Positions 35,939-45,552 of a stretch of 64,000 nucleotides of DNA are shown here, piece by piece (position 1 is the stretch's first letter; each line of letters starts with the position of its first letter). A program made the position numbers and the translations under genes. The notes under the pieces are model-generated. The model worked only from the letters and a program-made list of their open reading frames with translations, had not been told where the DNA came from and ran no database searches. Source of the stretch: Pseudorhodobacter wandonensis (GTDB taxonomy: Bacteria > Pseudomonadota > Alphaproteobacteria > Rhodobacterales > Rhodobacteraceae); NCBI RefSeq assembly GCF_001202035.1, contig NZ_LGHT01000015.1, positions 1 to 64,000 of the forward strand. Direction: 5' to 3'.

Positions 35939-38900
35939 TCCGCAACGCAGCCTCGGAACGGCAGGTGCAATCGGCCAACCCGCGCGCCTCGACCTGGCTA
36001 TCGGCCAACGCAGGTTCGGGCAAAACGCGGGTGCTGACTGACCGCGTGGCGCGGATGCTGCTGTCGGGTGTCGATCCGGGGCGAATTTTATGCCTGACCT
36101 ACACCAAGGCGGCGGCGTCCGAGATGCAAAACCGGCTGTTCGCCCGCCTTGGCGAATGGGCGATGAAGGAAGACGCGGCCCTACGGCAGGCGCTGGCTGA
36201 TCTGGGCGTGGATGATGCCATTGATGCCGCCCGTCTGGGCCGCGCCCGCCAGCTATTTGCCCGCGCGATTGAAACGCCGGGCGGCCTGCGCATCCAAACC
36301 ATCCACTCGTTCTGCGCCTCGCTTTTGCGGCGCTTTCCGCTAGAGGCAAAGGTCTCGCCGCAGTTCACCGAGATGGATGACCGCGCCGCCGCCCTGCTGC
36401 GCGATGAAATCATAGACGAACTGGCCGATAGTGGCGCGCCCGAGGTCATCTCTGCACTCGCCGGCGCCTATACGGGCGAGGATTTCGGTGCACTTGCCGC
36501 CGAAGTTGCAAACCGCCGCAATGATTTTACCAGCTTTCTTTCCGATGCCGACTGCCGTGCCCTGTTTGACGTGCCCGACGACCAGACCGAAACCGCCATA
36601 TTAGAGCAGGTTTTTCTGGGCGGTGAGGAGGAGTGGCTGGCCGAGGCCGCCGACATCATCGCCACGGGGTCAACCAATGACGCAAAGGCCGCTGGCAAAT
36701 TGCACGCGCTAAACCTTGATACGCCCGACATGCGCCTGCTGTCGGGCCTAGAGGGTATATTGCTAACCGGTGCAGGGGCCAAAGCGCCGTTTAGTGCAAA
36801 AATAGGGACGTTTCCGACCCAAAAAACCCAGCCAAAACTCGGGGCATTGCTGGACCGGCTAGAAGCCCTGATGCGGCGGGTAGAGGCAGCGCGGGGCGCC
36901 CGCATCGCGATGAATGCCGCCAAACGCACCGCCATTTTGCACCGCTTTGCCGCCGCCTTCCTGCCCGAATACAAGGCCCGCAAAGAGGCGCGGGGCTGGC
37001 TCGATTTTGACGATCTGATCACCTATGCCAAGGCGTTGCTGACCGACCCTTTGGTCGCGCAATGGGTGCTGTTCCGGCTGGATGGCGGCATCGACCATAT
37101 CTTGGTCGATGAGGCCCAAGACACCAGCCCCGACCAATGGCGCGTGATTGAGCTGCTGGCGGATGAGTTCACCTCGGGCCGTGGCGCACGCGACGAGCCG
37201 CGCACAATTTTCGTCGTGGGCGATAAAAAGCAGTCAATCTATTCGTTTCAAGGCGCCGATGTAGAGGCGTTTGACCAAAAGCGCGATCTGTTCAAAGCCA
37301 AGCAGAAGCAGGTTGAAGACCCTCTCCAAGAACTGCTGCTGGAACATTCCTTTCGATCCTCAAACACGATTTTGCGGCTGGTTGACATGACCTTTGACGA
37401 GCGCCGCGAAAAGGGTTTGGGCGGCGAGGTAAAGCATATCGCCTTTTTCCCCGACATGCCGGGGCGGGTTGATCTGTGGCCGGTGATCGAAAAATCGCCC
37501 AATCCCGAACCGGATAATTGGTACGACCCCGTTGATCTGATTTCCGAGGAACATCACGCCGCCAAACTGGCGCAGCGGGTTGCCGAAACCATCCGCCACA
37601 CCATCGCCAAAGGCACGCAAATCCCGATCAAAGGCGGCAAGGAAACCCGCGCCGTGCATGCGGGTGATTTCCTGATCCTTGTGCGCCGCCGGTCCGAAAT
37701 TTTCTCCAGCATCATTCAGGCCTGTAAGGCACTTGACCTGCCGATCGCAGGGGCAGACCGGTTAAAACTTGGGGCCGAACTGGCGGTGCGCGACCTTGCC
37801 GCCCTGCTGTCGTTTCTGGCCACGCCCGAGGATGACCTGGCGCTTGCCGCCTGTCTCCGCAGCCCGCTGTTTGGCTGGACGGAACAACAGCTTTACAGCC
37901 TTGCCCAGCCGCGCAAAGGCTTCCTTTGGCGGGCGCTGGAAAATGACCCGCAGCACGCCACAACAGTCTCTATCCTTGCGGATTTGCGCGATCAGGCCGA
38001 CTTTCTGCGCCCCTATGATCTGATCGAACGCATGCTGACGCGCCATGATGGCCGCCGCAAGTTGCTGGCCCGTTTGGGGGCCGAGGCCGAGGATGGCATT
38101 GACGAACTACTGTCGCAGGCACTTGCCTATGAACGCAATGATGTACCCAGCCTGACCGGCTTTTTAGGCTGGTTAGAGACTGATGACGTCGAGGTGAAAC
38201 GCCAGATGGACAGCGCGGGCGAACGTATCCGCGTGATGACGGTGCATGGCTCCAAGGGGCTTGAGGCGCCGATTGTTATTTTGCCCGATACCGCGCAATA
38301 CAACGCCCGCGAGCGGAACGAACTATTCGTTTTGCCCGAAGGCCCCGCGTGGAAAACACCAAAGGACGAAAGCCCCGAGGCTATCGCCAACGCCCGCACC
38401 GCCCGCAAAGCCCGCGAAGACGCCGAGGCAATGCGCCTGCTTTATGTCGCAATGACGCGGGCGCAAAGCTGGCTGATCGTGGGGGCTGCGGGCTCTATCG
38501 GCAAAGACAAATCAGATGACGAAGATGCGTCAAACGTGGTCTGGTACCGGCTGATTCAAGAGGCGATGATCGCCGCCGGTGCCACCAGCGCCCCCGGCGG
38601 CGGCTTGTGTCTCGCCGAAGGTGACTGGCCCGCCGATATTGGGCCAATCGTGAAACCCGCTGCCGAAACGCAGGCGCTGCCTGCGTGGGTGCAGGACCAT
38701 GCGGCGGTCGAAAACCGCCCCGACCTGCCGCTGAACCCGTCCAAGCTTGGCGGGGCAAAGGCGCTGCCCGGTGATTTCACCACCGATGATGACAATCGCG
38801 CGGCAAAGGATCGTGGCACCCGCCTGCATGTGTTGCTGGAACATCTGCCCAAACATCCGCCCGCCGATTGGCCCGGCTTGGCCGCAGCTTTGCTGGCCGA

Positions 38901-39291
38901 TGCCCCCGATGCTGCCGAATTGCTGGCCGAGGCGCAAAACGTGCTGACGACCCCTGCCTTTGCCGACCTTTTCGGCCCCCGTGCATTGGCCGAGGCCCCT
39001 ATCACCGCCACGCTGCTGGGCAAGCCTATGGTCGGCACGATTGACCGGCTTTTGGTCACCTCCGACCGCGTGCTTGCGGTGGATTTCAAATCCAACCTGT
39101 TGGTGCCCGATTCGATTGCGACGGTGCCGGATGGATTGCTGCGCCAAATGGCCGCCTATCACACAGCGCTGTGCCAGATTTACCCCGACAAACAGATCGA
39201 GGTTGCCCTTCTTTGGACGCGCTCGGCACAGCTTATGCCGATATGTCCCAATATCGTGAGGTCGGCGCTTAGTCGAACCACACTCCCTTGA
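35935..39291 (+). CDS. addA: Double-strand break repair helicase AddA
   Basis: A 1118-residue UvrD-type helicase-nuclease subunit. It has the Walker [88 protein letters not shown], and VAMTRAQSW; then a C-terminal RecB nuclease with [21 protein letters not shown]. The ATGA start overlaps the addB stop. It is the last gene of the tsaE-amgK-murU-addB-addA set. The C-terminal 15 residues ([13 protein letters not shown]) are divergent but the length is normal. Confidence 0.96.
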   Translation: MIRNAASERQVQSANPRASTWLSANAGSGKTRVLTDRVARMLLSGVDPGRILCLTYTKAAASEMQNRLFARLGEWAMKEDAALRQALADLGVDDAIDAARLGRARQLFARAIETPGGLRIQTIHSFCASLLRRFPLEAKVSPQFTEMDDRAAALLRDEIIDELADSGAPEVISALAGAYTGEDFGALAAEVANRRNDFTSFLSDADCRALFDVPDDQTETAILEQVFLGGEEEWLAEAADIIATGSTNDAKAAGKLHALNLDTPDMRLLSGLEGILLTGAGAKAPFSAKIGTFPTQKTQPKLGALLDRLEALMRRVEAARGARIAMNAAKRTAILHRFAAAFLPEYKARKEARGWLDFDDLITYAKALLTDPLVAQWVLFRLDGGIDHILVDEAQDTSPDQWRVIELLADEFTSGRGARDEPRTIFVVGDKKQSIYSFQGADVEAFDQKRDLFKAKQKQVEDPLQELLLEHSFRSSNTILRLVDMTFDERREKGLGGEVKHIAFFPDMPGRVDLWPVIEKSPNPEPDNWYDPVDLISEEHHAAKLAQRVAETIRHTIAKGTQIPIKGGKETRAVHAGDFLILVRRRSEIFSSIIQACKALDLPIAGADRLKLGAELAVRDLAALLSFLATPEDDLALAACLRSPLFGWTEQQLYSLAQPRKGFLWRALENDPQHATTVSILADLRDQADFLRPYDLIERMLTRHDGRRKLLARLGAEAEDGIDELLSQALAYERNDVPSLTGFLGWLETDDVEVKRQMDSAGERIRVMTVHGSKGLEAPIVILPDTAQYNARERNELFVLPEGPAWKTPKDESPEAIANARTARKAREDAEAMRLLYVAMTRAQSWLIVGAAGSIGKDKSDDEDASNVVWYRLIQEAMIAAGATSAPGGGLCLAEGDWPADIGPIVKPAAETQALPAWVQDHAAVENRPDLPLNPSKLGGAKALPGDFTTDDDNRAAKDRGTRLHVLLEHLPKHPPADWPGLAAALLADAPDAAELLAEAQNVLTTPAFADLFGPRALAEAPITATLLGKPMVGTIDRLLVTSDRVLAVDFKSNLLVPDSIATVPDGLLRQMAAYHTALCQIYPDKQIEVALLWTRSAQLMPICPNIVRSALSRTTLP

Positions 39292-39349
39292 CGTCCCTTG
39301 GACGCCCCCTTACCTTCCTAGCAAATACATTCCATTCAGGAGATATGTA

Positions 39350-39670
39350 ATGGCCACGATCCCAGTCACCGACGCAACCTTTGACGCCGAAGTCCGCAAA
39401 TCCGACATCCCTGTTGTCGTCGATTTCTGGGCAGAATGGTGTGGCCCGTGCCGCCAGATCGGCCCAGCCTTGGAAGAGCTTTCTGCAGAATACGAAGGCA
39501 AGGTAAAGATCGTCAAAATCAACGTAGATGAAAACCCGAACAGCCCGGCCGAGCTGGGTGTGCGCGGCATTCCGGCGCTGTTTTTGTTCAAAGACGGCGA
39601 AGTTGTATCGAACAAGGTCGGCGCTGCACCCAAGGCTGCGCTGGCAACATGGATCGCTTCGGCAGTCTGA
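39350..39670 (+). CDS. trxA: Thioredoxin 1
   Basis: A 106-residue thioredoxin with the active site WCGPC (C31, C34), the conserved D in VVVDFWAEW, the cis-proline in [11 protein letters not shown] and the C-terminal helix. It reduces protein disulfides in the cytoplasm. AGGAGAT lies 5 bases before the ATG. A strong terminator follows. It has its own promoter in the 58 bases after addA; no clear hexamers were seen. Confidence 0.97.
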   Translation: MATIPVTDATFDAEVRKSDIPVVVDFWAEWCGPCRQIGPALEELSAEYEGKVKIVKINVDENPNSPAELGVRGIPALFLFKDGEVVSNKVGAAPKAALATWIASAV

Positions 39671-39690
39671 TTTGACCCACAGTTTGAATT

Positions 39691-39717
39691 GGGGCGGCTT
39701 TTCAGCCGCCCTTTTTC
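39691..39717 (+). terminator. Terminator after trxA
   Basis: An 8-bp stem GGGCGGCT/AGCCGCCC with a 4-base loop is followed by TTTTT, 22 bases past the stop. Confidence 0.9.
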
Positions 39718-39723
39718 ATGGCC

Positions 39724-40680
39724 TTAGCCAGCCAGCATTTCCGATTGTTTTACAATCACTTCGGCCTGTTTGATCGAGGCAATATCAACCAAACGACCCT
39801 TATACACGGTGGCACCTTCGCCCCGCGCCTTGGCCTCTTCCATCGCGGCCAAAATCTCGCGCGCCTCATTCACGGCCTCGTCCGACGGGGTGAAAACCTC
39901 ATTCGACAGGGCGATTTGTTTGGGATGGATGGCCCATTTTCCGACCATCCCCAGCACCGCAGAACGCCGCGCCTGCGCACGAAAGCCCTCATCATCTGAA
40001 AAATCGCCAAACGGACCATCAACCGGCAAAATGCCGTGCGTGCGGCATGCTGCGACAATCGCGGCTTGCGCCCAATGCCACGGGTCGGACCAGTGCTTTT
40101 GCCCCGCTTGCAGCATGTAATAGTTTTCTTGCGTACCGCCGATGCCGGTGGTCTGCATTCCCATCGAGGCGGCAAAGTCAGCCGCGCCAAGGCTCATCGC
40201 TTGCAAACGCGGCGACGAGGCGGCGATTTCCTCGACATGGGCGATGCCCGCCGCAGATTCGATAATCACCTCAAAGCTGATCGGCTTCTTGCGGCTTTTG
40301 GCACGTTCAATCGCTGTGACCAGCGCATCGACGGCGTAAACATCGGCAGCACAGCCGACTTTGGGGATCATAATCTGATCCAACCGATCACCCGCCTGTT
40401 CCAGCAAATCAACCACATCGCGGTACCAATAAGGCGTATCCAAACCATTAATCCGCACCGAAAGCGTTTTGTTCCCCCAATCCACCGCACCAATCGCCGC
40501 AATGACGTTGGCCCGCGCGCTGTCTTTGTCGCTGGGCGCCACCGAATCCTCGAGGTCGAGGTTGATGACATCCGCCTGTGACGCTGCCATCTTTTCGAAC
40601 AGCGCAGGGCGAGAGCCTGGGCCAAAGAGCTGGCAACGGTTCGGACGGGCAGGTGGCGTGGGCTGAAGGCGAAAGCTCAT
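39724..40680 (-). CDS. mcl1: L-malyl-CoA/beta-methylmalyl-CoA lyase
   Basis: A 318-residue member of the CitE-like lyase family, nearly the same as Rhodobacter Mcl1. It cleaves L-malyl-CoA to acetyl-CoA and glyoxylate and beta-methylmalyl-CoA to propionyl-CoA and glyoxylate, in the ethylmalonyl-CoA pathway. Motifs include CQLFGPGSRPALFEKMA, INLDLEDSVAP (metal-binding D/E), SFEVIIESAAGIAHVEEIA, MSLGAADFAASMGM and GKWAIHPKQIAL. The ATG giving MSFRLQPTPPARP is preferred; 14 more residues upstream are possible but not in homologues. The message is single; no other pathway genes are nearby. Confidence 0.95.
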   Translation of the reverse strand: MSFRLQPTPPARPNRCQLFGPGSRPALFEKMAASQADVINLDLEDSVAPSDKDSARANVIAAIGAVDWGNKTLSVRINGLDTPYWYRDVVDLLEQAGDRLDQIMIPKVGCAADVYAVDALVTAIERAKSRKKPISFEVIIESAAGIAHVEEIAASSPRLQAMSLGAADFAASMGMQTTGIGGTQENYYMLQAGQKHWSDPWHWAQAAIVAACRTHGILPVDGPFGDFSDDEGFRAQARRSAVLGMVGKWAIHPKQIALSNEVFTPSDEAVNEAREILAAMEEAKARGEGATVYKGRLVDIASIKQAEVIVKQSEMLAG

Positions 40681-40760
40681 GTCGGACCTCTTGGTAATGA
40701 AATGTCTTATTTTCCGCCACAATGGTTAGATTGTTGCGCAGCGCCCTGCAACCCAATTCT

Positions 40761-40786
40761 TTTTGCGGCGCAGCAATTTTGCGGCG
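40761..40786 (-). promoter_or_regulatory. Direct repeats upstream of malyl-CoA lyase
   Basis: Two copies of TTTTGCGGCG (40761-40770 and 40777-40786) are 16 bases apart start to start, 81 to 106 bases before the lyase ATG. Tandem TTTGC-type boxes are bound by short-chain fatty acid regulators such as PccR and RamB of Rhodobacterales, though the spacing here differs from PccR's published site. Confidence 0.35.
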
Positions 40787-40939
40787 GCGCGGCACATCTA
40801 TCACGGAATATTACAGCGATATTTGCGATAAATGAGCAAGAATCTTGTCATATAGGCTTGAATTTTTGGAATAATAATTAACACATTTCAGAAAATATGG
40901 CACATTCTACGCCAGAAGTGACCGAAAGTGAGAGCCACC

Positions 40940-41941
40940 ATGATTAACACACCTTACCTCTTGTTCCTTGGCGATGCCGCCGACCCGCTTGCTGCCAAAG
41001 TGGCACAGGGCATCAGGGATTGGCGCCCGGAATATGCGCTTGGCCAGTTCCGGATGGAAGGCTGCAAAGCTGATATGAAGCTGCCCGATATGACCTTGGC
41101 CGAGGCCAAGGCTGCCGGATGCAAAACGCTGGTAATCGGTGTGGCGAACCGCGGCGGGGTAATTTCGCAAGCGTGGAAAAAGGTGCTGGTTCAGGCGCTA
41201 GAGGAAGGGTTTGACCTGGCCTCGGGCCTGCACAACCTGCTCCGCGATGAGCCCGATTTGGCAGCGGTGGCGAAGGCGACAGGCCGGAAGCTGCATGATG
41301 TGCGCATTCCATCTGTAAAATACCCGATCGCGAACGGGGTTAAACGCAGCGGCAAGCGGATGCTGGCCGTTGGCACCGATTGTTCGGTCGGGAAAATGTA
41401 CACCGCCCTGTGCATGGACCGCGAGATGCGCGAACGCGGGGCCAAGGCCACATTCCGCGCAACCGGCCAGACAGGGATTTTGATAACCGGCGGCGGTGTG
41501 CCACTGGATGCCGTGATCGCCGATTTCATGGCAGGGTCGATCGAGTATTTGACGCCCGACAATGATGCCGACCACTGGGATTTGATTGAGGGGCAAGGCA
41601 GCCTGTTCCATGTCAGCTATTCGGGCGTGACCTTGGCGCTGATCCATGGCGGGCAACCGGACGCACTGGTGATTTGCCATGAGCCAAAACGCGGCCATAT
41701 GCGCGGCTTGCCGGATTATACTTTGCCAAGCATCGAGGCGGTGCGTGATATGGCGCTGTCTTTGGCGCGGGTGGCGAACCCTGCCTGCGTGGCGATCGGG
41801 TGTTCTATCAACACGGCAGCGATGCCGGATGATGAGGCGATCGCCTATTGTGCCGAGGTTGAGGCACGGACCGGCCTTGTGACAGTCGATCCGTATCGTC
41901 ATGGTGCGGCGCGGTTGGTGGATGCTATGCTGGCTGTTTAA
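40940..41941 (+). CDS. dgcN: N-acetyltransferase DgcN (DUF1611)
   Basis: A 333-residue DUF1611 protein. It has the N-terminal Rossmann-like domain, then the P-loop-like GTDCSVGKMYTALCMDREMRERG (about residues 150-170) and CHEPKRGHMRGLPDYTLPSIEAV. Homologues named DgcN acetylate D-glutamate in a marine D-amino acid degradation pathway, working with the racemase DgcA, which is the next gene. The start is the ATG at 40940, behind a weak GTGAGAG; an in-frame GTG four codons earlier is possible. Promoter lies in the AT-rich 259-base gap shared with malyl-CoA lyase. Confidence 0.88.
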   Translation: MINTPYLLFLGDAADPLAAKVAQGIRDWRPEYALGQFRMEGCKADMKLPDMTLAEAKAAGCKTLVIGVANRGGVISQAWKKVLVQALEEGFDLASGLHNLLRDEPDLAAVAKATGRKLHDVRIPSVKYPIANGVKRSGKRMLAVGTDCSVGKMYTALCMDREMRERGAKATFRATGQTGILITGGGVPLDAVIADFMAGSIEYLTPDNDADHWDLIEGQGSLFHVSYSGVTLALIHGGQPDALVICHEPKRGHMRGLPDYTLPSIEAVRDMALSLARVANPACVAIGCSINTAAMPDDEAIAYCAEVEARTGLVTVDPYRHGAARLVDAMLAV

Positions 41942-41962
41942 GGGCGGGTCTTGTGGCCAGCG

Positions 41963-42017
41963 CCGGAGGGCTGTCTGCCCTCCGGACCTCCCGAGGATAT
42001 TTGAGCCGAAAAGAAAG
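41963..42017 (+). repeat. Intergenic hairpin repeat, copy B
   Basis: A 9-bp stem CCGGAGGGC/GCCCTCCGG (41963-41985) is followed by ACCTCCC and GAGGATATTTGAGCCGAA, then AGAAAG. Three other copies occur in the window. It separates dgcN from dgcA, and the hairpin could weaken read-through or protect the message. Confidence 0.7.
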
Positions 42018-42031
42018 CGCGGGGATTTGCT

Positions 42032-42994
42032 ATGATTACGGTTACGCCAGATGTGTTTCGATTGGCGCAGGTGTTTACGATTTCGCGCGGGTCGCGGACG
42101 GAAGCCAAAGTGCTGACGGTGCGGATTACGCGGGGCGGTGTGACGGGGTGGGGGGAATGTGTACCATATGCCCGTTACGGTGAGACCTTGGAGTCGGTGA
42201 CGGCGCAGATTGAGGGGTTGGACCCTGCGATTACACGCGCAGCTTTGCAGCTGGCACTGCCTGCAGGGGCGGCGAGGAATGCTGTGGATTGTGCGCTGTG
42301 GGATGTTGAGGCCAAGCTGGCGGGCAAGCGGGTTTGGGAGCTGGCGGGTCTGGCGCTGCCGGGGCCTGAAATTACGGCATTTACCCTTTCATTGGATACA
42401 CCCGAGGCAATGCGGGCCGAGGCGGCCAAACATGCGCATCGGCCGTTGCTGAAGATCAAACTGGGCACGCCGGATGATATGCCACGGTTGGAAGCGGTAC
42501 GGGCCGGCGCGCCGAAGACGCGGATTATCATTGATGCGAATGAAGGCTGGAGCGCCGAGGTTTATGCAGAGCTTGCGCCGCATTTGGTGGCGATGGGTGT
42601 CGCCTTGGTAGAGCAGCCTTTGCCTGCAGGGGCCGATGATATGCTGGCCGAGATGGCGCGGCCTTTGCCGGTTTGTGCCGATGAAGCGGCGCATGATTGT
42701 GCGAGCCTGCCCCATTTGAAGGGCAAGTATGATGTGGTGAACATCAAGCTGGATAAGACCGGCGGTTTGACCGAGGGGCTGGCATTAAAGCAAGCGGCGC
42801 TGGCCGAAGGTTATGAATTGATGGTCGGTTGTATGGTCGGGTCTTCGCTGGCGATGGCGCCGGCCACATTGCTTGCGCAAGGCGTGGCCTTTACCGACCT
42901 TGACGGGCCGCTGCTTTTGGCCGAAGACCGAGAGGACCCGCTGGTTTTTGACGCGCAAGGCGTCCATCCGCCCAGCGCCAAATTATGGGGATAG
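42032..42994 (+). CDS. dgcA: N-acetyl-D-glutamate racemase DgcA (enolase superfamily)
   Basis: A 320-residue enolase-superfamily enzyme of the dipeptide-epimerase subgroup. It shows the KxK general acid/base pair (K141, K143 in LLKIKLG), three metal ligands (D168 in IIIDANEGW, E194 in LVEQPLP, D217 in CADEA) and the opposite-face lysine in NIKLDKTGG (about 239-242). Next to dgcN it is best called DgcA, which racemises N-acetyl-D-glutamate; alone it would be annotated as an L-Ala-D/L-Glu epimerase. The downstream aminotransferase also acts on D-amino acids. Confidence 0.9.
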   Translation: MITVTPDVFRLAQVFTISRGSRTEAKVLTVRITRGGVTGWGECVPYARYGETLESVTAQIEGLDPAITRAALQLALPAGAARNAVDCALWDVEAKLAGKRVWELAGLALPGPEITAFTLSLDTPEAMRAEAAKHAHRPLLKIKLGTPDDMPRLEAVRAGAPKTRIIIDANEGWSAEVYAELAPHLVAMGVALVEQPLPAGADDMLAEMARPLPVCADEAAHDCASLPHLKGKYDVVNIKLDKTGGLTEGLALKQAALAEGYELMVGCMVGSSLAMAPATLLAQGVAFTDLDGPLLLAEDREDPLVFDAQGVHPPSAKLWG

Positions 42995-42997
42995 AGT

Positions 42998-43861
42998 ATG
43001 TCGCGCATCGTTTATGTAAATGGCCAGTATTTGCCCGAGGCAGAGGCTACGGTTTCGATCTTTGACCGTGGGTTTCTGATGGCGGACGGGGTGTATGAGG
43101 TGACGAGTGTTCTGGATGGCAAACTGATTGACTTTGCCGGCCACTCGGTGCGCCTTGCCCGCAGCTTGAAAGAGCTGGATATGGCGGCGCCTTGTTCGGA
43201 CGAGGACCTGCTGGAGATTCACCGCGGATTGGTGGCCCGCAACGATGTGACCGATGGGATGATTTATTTGCAGGTCACGCGCGGCAACCCCGGTGACCGT
43301 GACTTTGCCTTTCCGGACCCTGAGACAACAAAGCCAACGCTGGTTATGTTCACGCAATCCAAGCCCGGGATGGCGGAGAGCCCGATGGCGAAAACCGGGA
43401 TCAAGGTGATCTCGATCGAGGATATTCGCTGGGGGCGGCGCGACATTAAAACCGTGCAGCTTTTGTACCCTTCGATGGGCAAGATGATGGCCAAGAAAGC
43501 AGGCGCGGATGATGCGTGGATGGTCGAAGATGGCCACGTGACCGAGGGGACCTCGAACAACGCCTATATCGTGAAAAATGGCCGGATTATCACGCGCCAG
43601 CTTTCGCATGAAATTTTGCATGGCATCACGCGGGCGGCGGTTTTGCGGTTCGCGAAAGAGGCACAAATGGTGGTCGAAGAGCGGCCTTTTACGATTGAAG
43701 AGGCCAAGCAGGCGGATGAGGCATTCTTTACCTCGGCCTCGGCTTTTGTGATGCCGGTGGTCGAGATTGACGGGGCCAGCCTGGGGGGCGGCACGCCCGG
43801 ACCGGTGGCAAAACGGCTGCGGGAAATCTATTTGGAAGAAAGCCGCAAGACAGCGATTTAA
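42998..43861 (+). CDS. dat: D-amino-acid aminotransferase
   Basis: A 287-residue class IV (fold type IV) PLP enzyme. The PLP-bound lysine is K151 in RRDIKTVQLLYPS, typical of D-amino acid transaminases; VTEGTSNNAYIV is the conserved glutamate loop and SIFDRGFLMADGVYEV the N-terminal signature. It converts D-amino acids with 2-oxoglutarate to D-glutamate and oxo acids. Placed three bases after dgcA, it would feed D-glutamate into the DgcN/DgcA route. A terminator follows. Confidence 0.92.
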   Translation: MSRIVYVNGQYLPEAEATVSIFDRGFLMADGVYEVTSVLDGKLIDFAGHSVRLARSLKELDMAAPCSDEDLLEIHRGLVARNDVTDGMIYLQVTRGNPGDRDFAFPDPETTKPTLVMFTQSKPGMAESPMAKTGIKVISIEDIRWGRRDIKTVQLLYPSMGKMMAKKAGADDAWMVEDGHVTEGTSNNAYIVKNGRIITRQLSHEILHGITRAAVLRFAKEAQMVVEERPFTIEEAKQADEAFFTSASAFVMPVVEIDGASLGGGTPGPVAKRLREIYLEESRKTAI

Positions 43862-43907
43862 CGGCCAAGTTTTGCGATTTCAACCTGCGTGACCGCGCGC
43901 GGACAGA

Positions 43908-43944
43908 ACGGGAAGCCTTTGATAAACAAAGGTTTCCCGTTTTT
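43908..43944 (+). terminator. Terminator after dgcN-dgcA-dat
   Basis: A long stem (ACGGGAA, one mismatch, CCTTTG paired with CAAAGG, TTCCCGT) with a 5-base loop is followed by TTTT, about 47 bases after the dat stop. Confidence 0.85.
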
Positions 43945-44018
43945 CGTTAACCTGATTTTAACCGTTGAGACCGCGGACGACCATCGCCAATCAGATTGCG
44001 ATGCGCGTTTTCACCAAC

Positions 44019-44954
44019 CTATCGGGTTCTGGCATTTGGGCCTTGGCCAAGATTACCCCGAACACCGCGCTGACGTGGCGGGCCCATGGCAGCGCGGATC
44101 GCGCTGATCGTATCGCGCTGCACCTTGCCGGTAAAACAGCCCAAAATGTAGGGATATTCTGGCGTCAGGCGATACGCATAGTCATAGGCGCGCCCTTTGA
44201 TTGAAATATTTTCAGAGCGTCCGTGACAAGCATCAAGATCGGCGTTGTTAAGCGTGCGACCCGAGGCATCAACCATGCCAAGGATCGGATAGCCATCAAG
44301 GGCCCACCCTACCAGCGCATTGCGGTCAGCCCCTGCCAAACAGGGCGAGCTGCTGTGATAGTGATACTGCCCCTTGCCCTGCGGGTGGCCGTTGCACAGG
44401 TCTTGGACCTCATGCGCGGCAGCATCACGGCCCGCGTCATCAAGCGCGTTGTAAAACGCCACACCAGTGACGGTAAAGCCGATCATACCCATGGACAGGC
44501 AGCCGGGTTTATTTGCCTTTGAAGGCTGGCTGGGTATGCTGAATTCCATCGCGACCTTTGCGATGGAATTTGGATTTGTATCAAAGGCGTAGGCGGGATC
44601 AGACCGTGCAATCGGAAAGGTTCCGGTTGGCGCCCCGACAGGCAGCCCGTTGCCGGTGACGGTCAGTTGGTTGCCATCGGATTTGATATCAAACCGCGCT
44701 TGTGGCCAAGTTACCTTGCCCTGCACATGCGGCTTATCAAGCGGGTTCCACGTGTCACCATGAAACCAATCCCCTACATGGCGGGCCCCGCCCCCCCAGA
44801 AGTTCTGGTTGCAGGCAAAGACGTTTCCAACGGCAGGATAGGCTGTAACCTTGCCATCCCCTACCGGAAGGTCATGGGCAAAGGCAGGCGGTGCCAATGG
44901 TATCAGGGCCGACAGCGACGCAAGCGCGGCGAGGAATGTGCGATAAGGTTTCAT
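44019..44954 (-). CDS. Secreted YHYH domain protein
   Basis: A 311-residue exported protein. A signal peptide (MKPYRTFLAALASLSALIPLAPPAFA, cleavage about residue 26) precedes the YHYH domain, recognised by the HPQGKGQYHYHSSSPCLAG segment with its histidine cluster, and paired cysteines (CNQNFWGG, CLSMG, DLCNGH, CHGR, CFTG). The YHYH family is known from marine bacteria and sponges; copper or other metal binding is likely but untested. It is transcribed alone toward the dat terminator. No lipobox, so periplasmic or secreted. Confidence 0.85.
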   Translation of the reverse strand: MKPYRTFLAALASLSALIPLAPPAFAHDLPVGDGKVTAYPAVGNVFACNQNFWGGGARHVGDWFHGDTWNPLDKPHVQGKVTWPQARFDIKSDGNQLTVTGNGLPVGAPTGTFPIARSDPAYAFDTNPNSIAKVAMEFSIPSQPSKANKPGCLSMGMIGFTVTGVAFYNALDDAGRDAAAHEVQDLCNGHPQGKGQYHYHSSSPCLAGADRNALVGWALDGYPILGMVDASGRTLNNADLDACHGRSENISIKGRAYDYAYRLTPEYPYILGCFTGKVQRDTISAIRAAMGPPRQRGVRGNLGQGPNARTR

Positions 44955-45240
44955 TGGGCCTACTCGTTGGATTTAAGCATAGAGTGCATTGAAAAACATG
45001 TTGGGTTTCTGATTGGTCAGGCGGGTGTTGGTGTTTCAAACGATCCGCTTGGCCGAATCCGTCGCTGCGGCGGGCAGTTTTGCTGGCGCGGGCAAAGCGT
45101 TGGCATTTGCCGGACGATTATTCGCCAGACATGTACATGCCTTGCCAGCCCCCAAAACAGCGGCCGCAGGGGGCGGTAAATAAATATGGGGCTAGTAGAG
45201 TTGGGCGCGGGGCAGCGTTTTGCCGCATCCCGCGCGCGCC

Positions 45241-45552
45241 TTAGGCTTCGCCTACGTTTTCTTTGAAGGCTTTGGCAAAAGCTGCCTGCTTTTCGGCATC
45301 GGCGGGGGTTTGGTTGGCGGCGCGCCACTGCTCATACGGCATGCCGTAGATCACCTCACGGGCGGCGTCTTTGTCCATGTCGATGCCGCGCTCGTTGGCG
45401 GCCTCTTGATACCAGCGCGACAGGCAATTGCGGCAAAAGCCCGCCAGATTCATCATGTCGATGTTTTGCACATCGGGGCGCTTATCCATCAGATGCTCAA
45501 CAAGGCGGCGGAAGGCGGCGGCTTCAAGCTCGGTGCGGGTGGCGTCATCCAT
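45241..45552 (-). CDS. DUF1244 family protein
   Basis: A 103-residue DUF1244 protein with the conserved GFCRNCLSRWYQEAANERG and GMPYEQWRA stretches. The family is small and cytoplasmic, helical, and of unknown function; the two cysteines could bind a metal or form a disulfide. The start chosen is the ATG after AAAGGA; an earlier in-frame codon overlaps the upstream gene more. It overlaps the end of the N-formylglutamate amidohydrolase gene by 8 bases, so the two are co-expressed. Confidence 0.88.
   Translation of the reverse strand: MDDATRTELEAAAFRRLVEHLMDKRPDVQNIDMMNLAGFCRNCLSRWYQEAANERGIDMDKDAAREVIYGMPYEQWRAANQTPADAEKQAAFAKAFKENVGEA

Noticed and set aside
39230-39291. Possible frameshift at the C-terminus of AddA
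   Set aside because: The last residues are divergent, but all nuclease motifs are complete and length is normal, so truncation is not supported.
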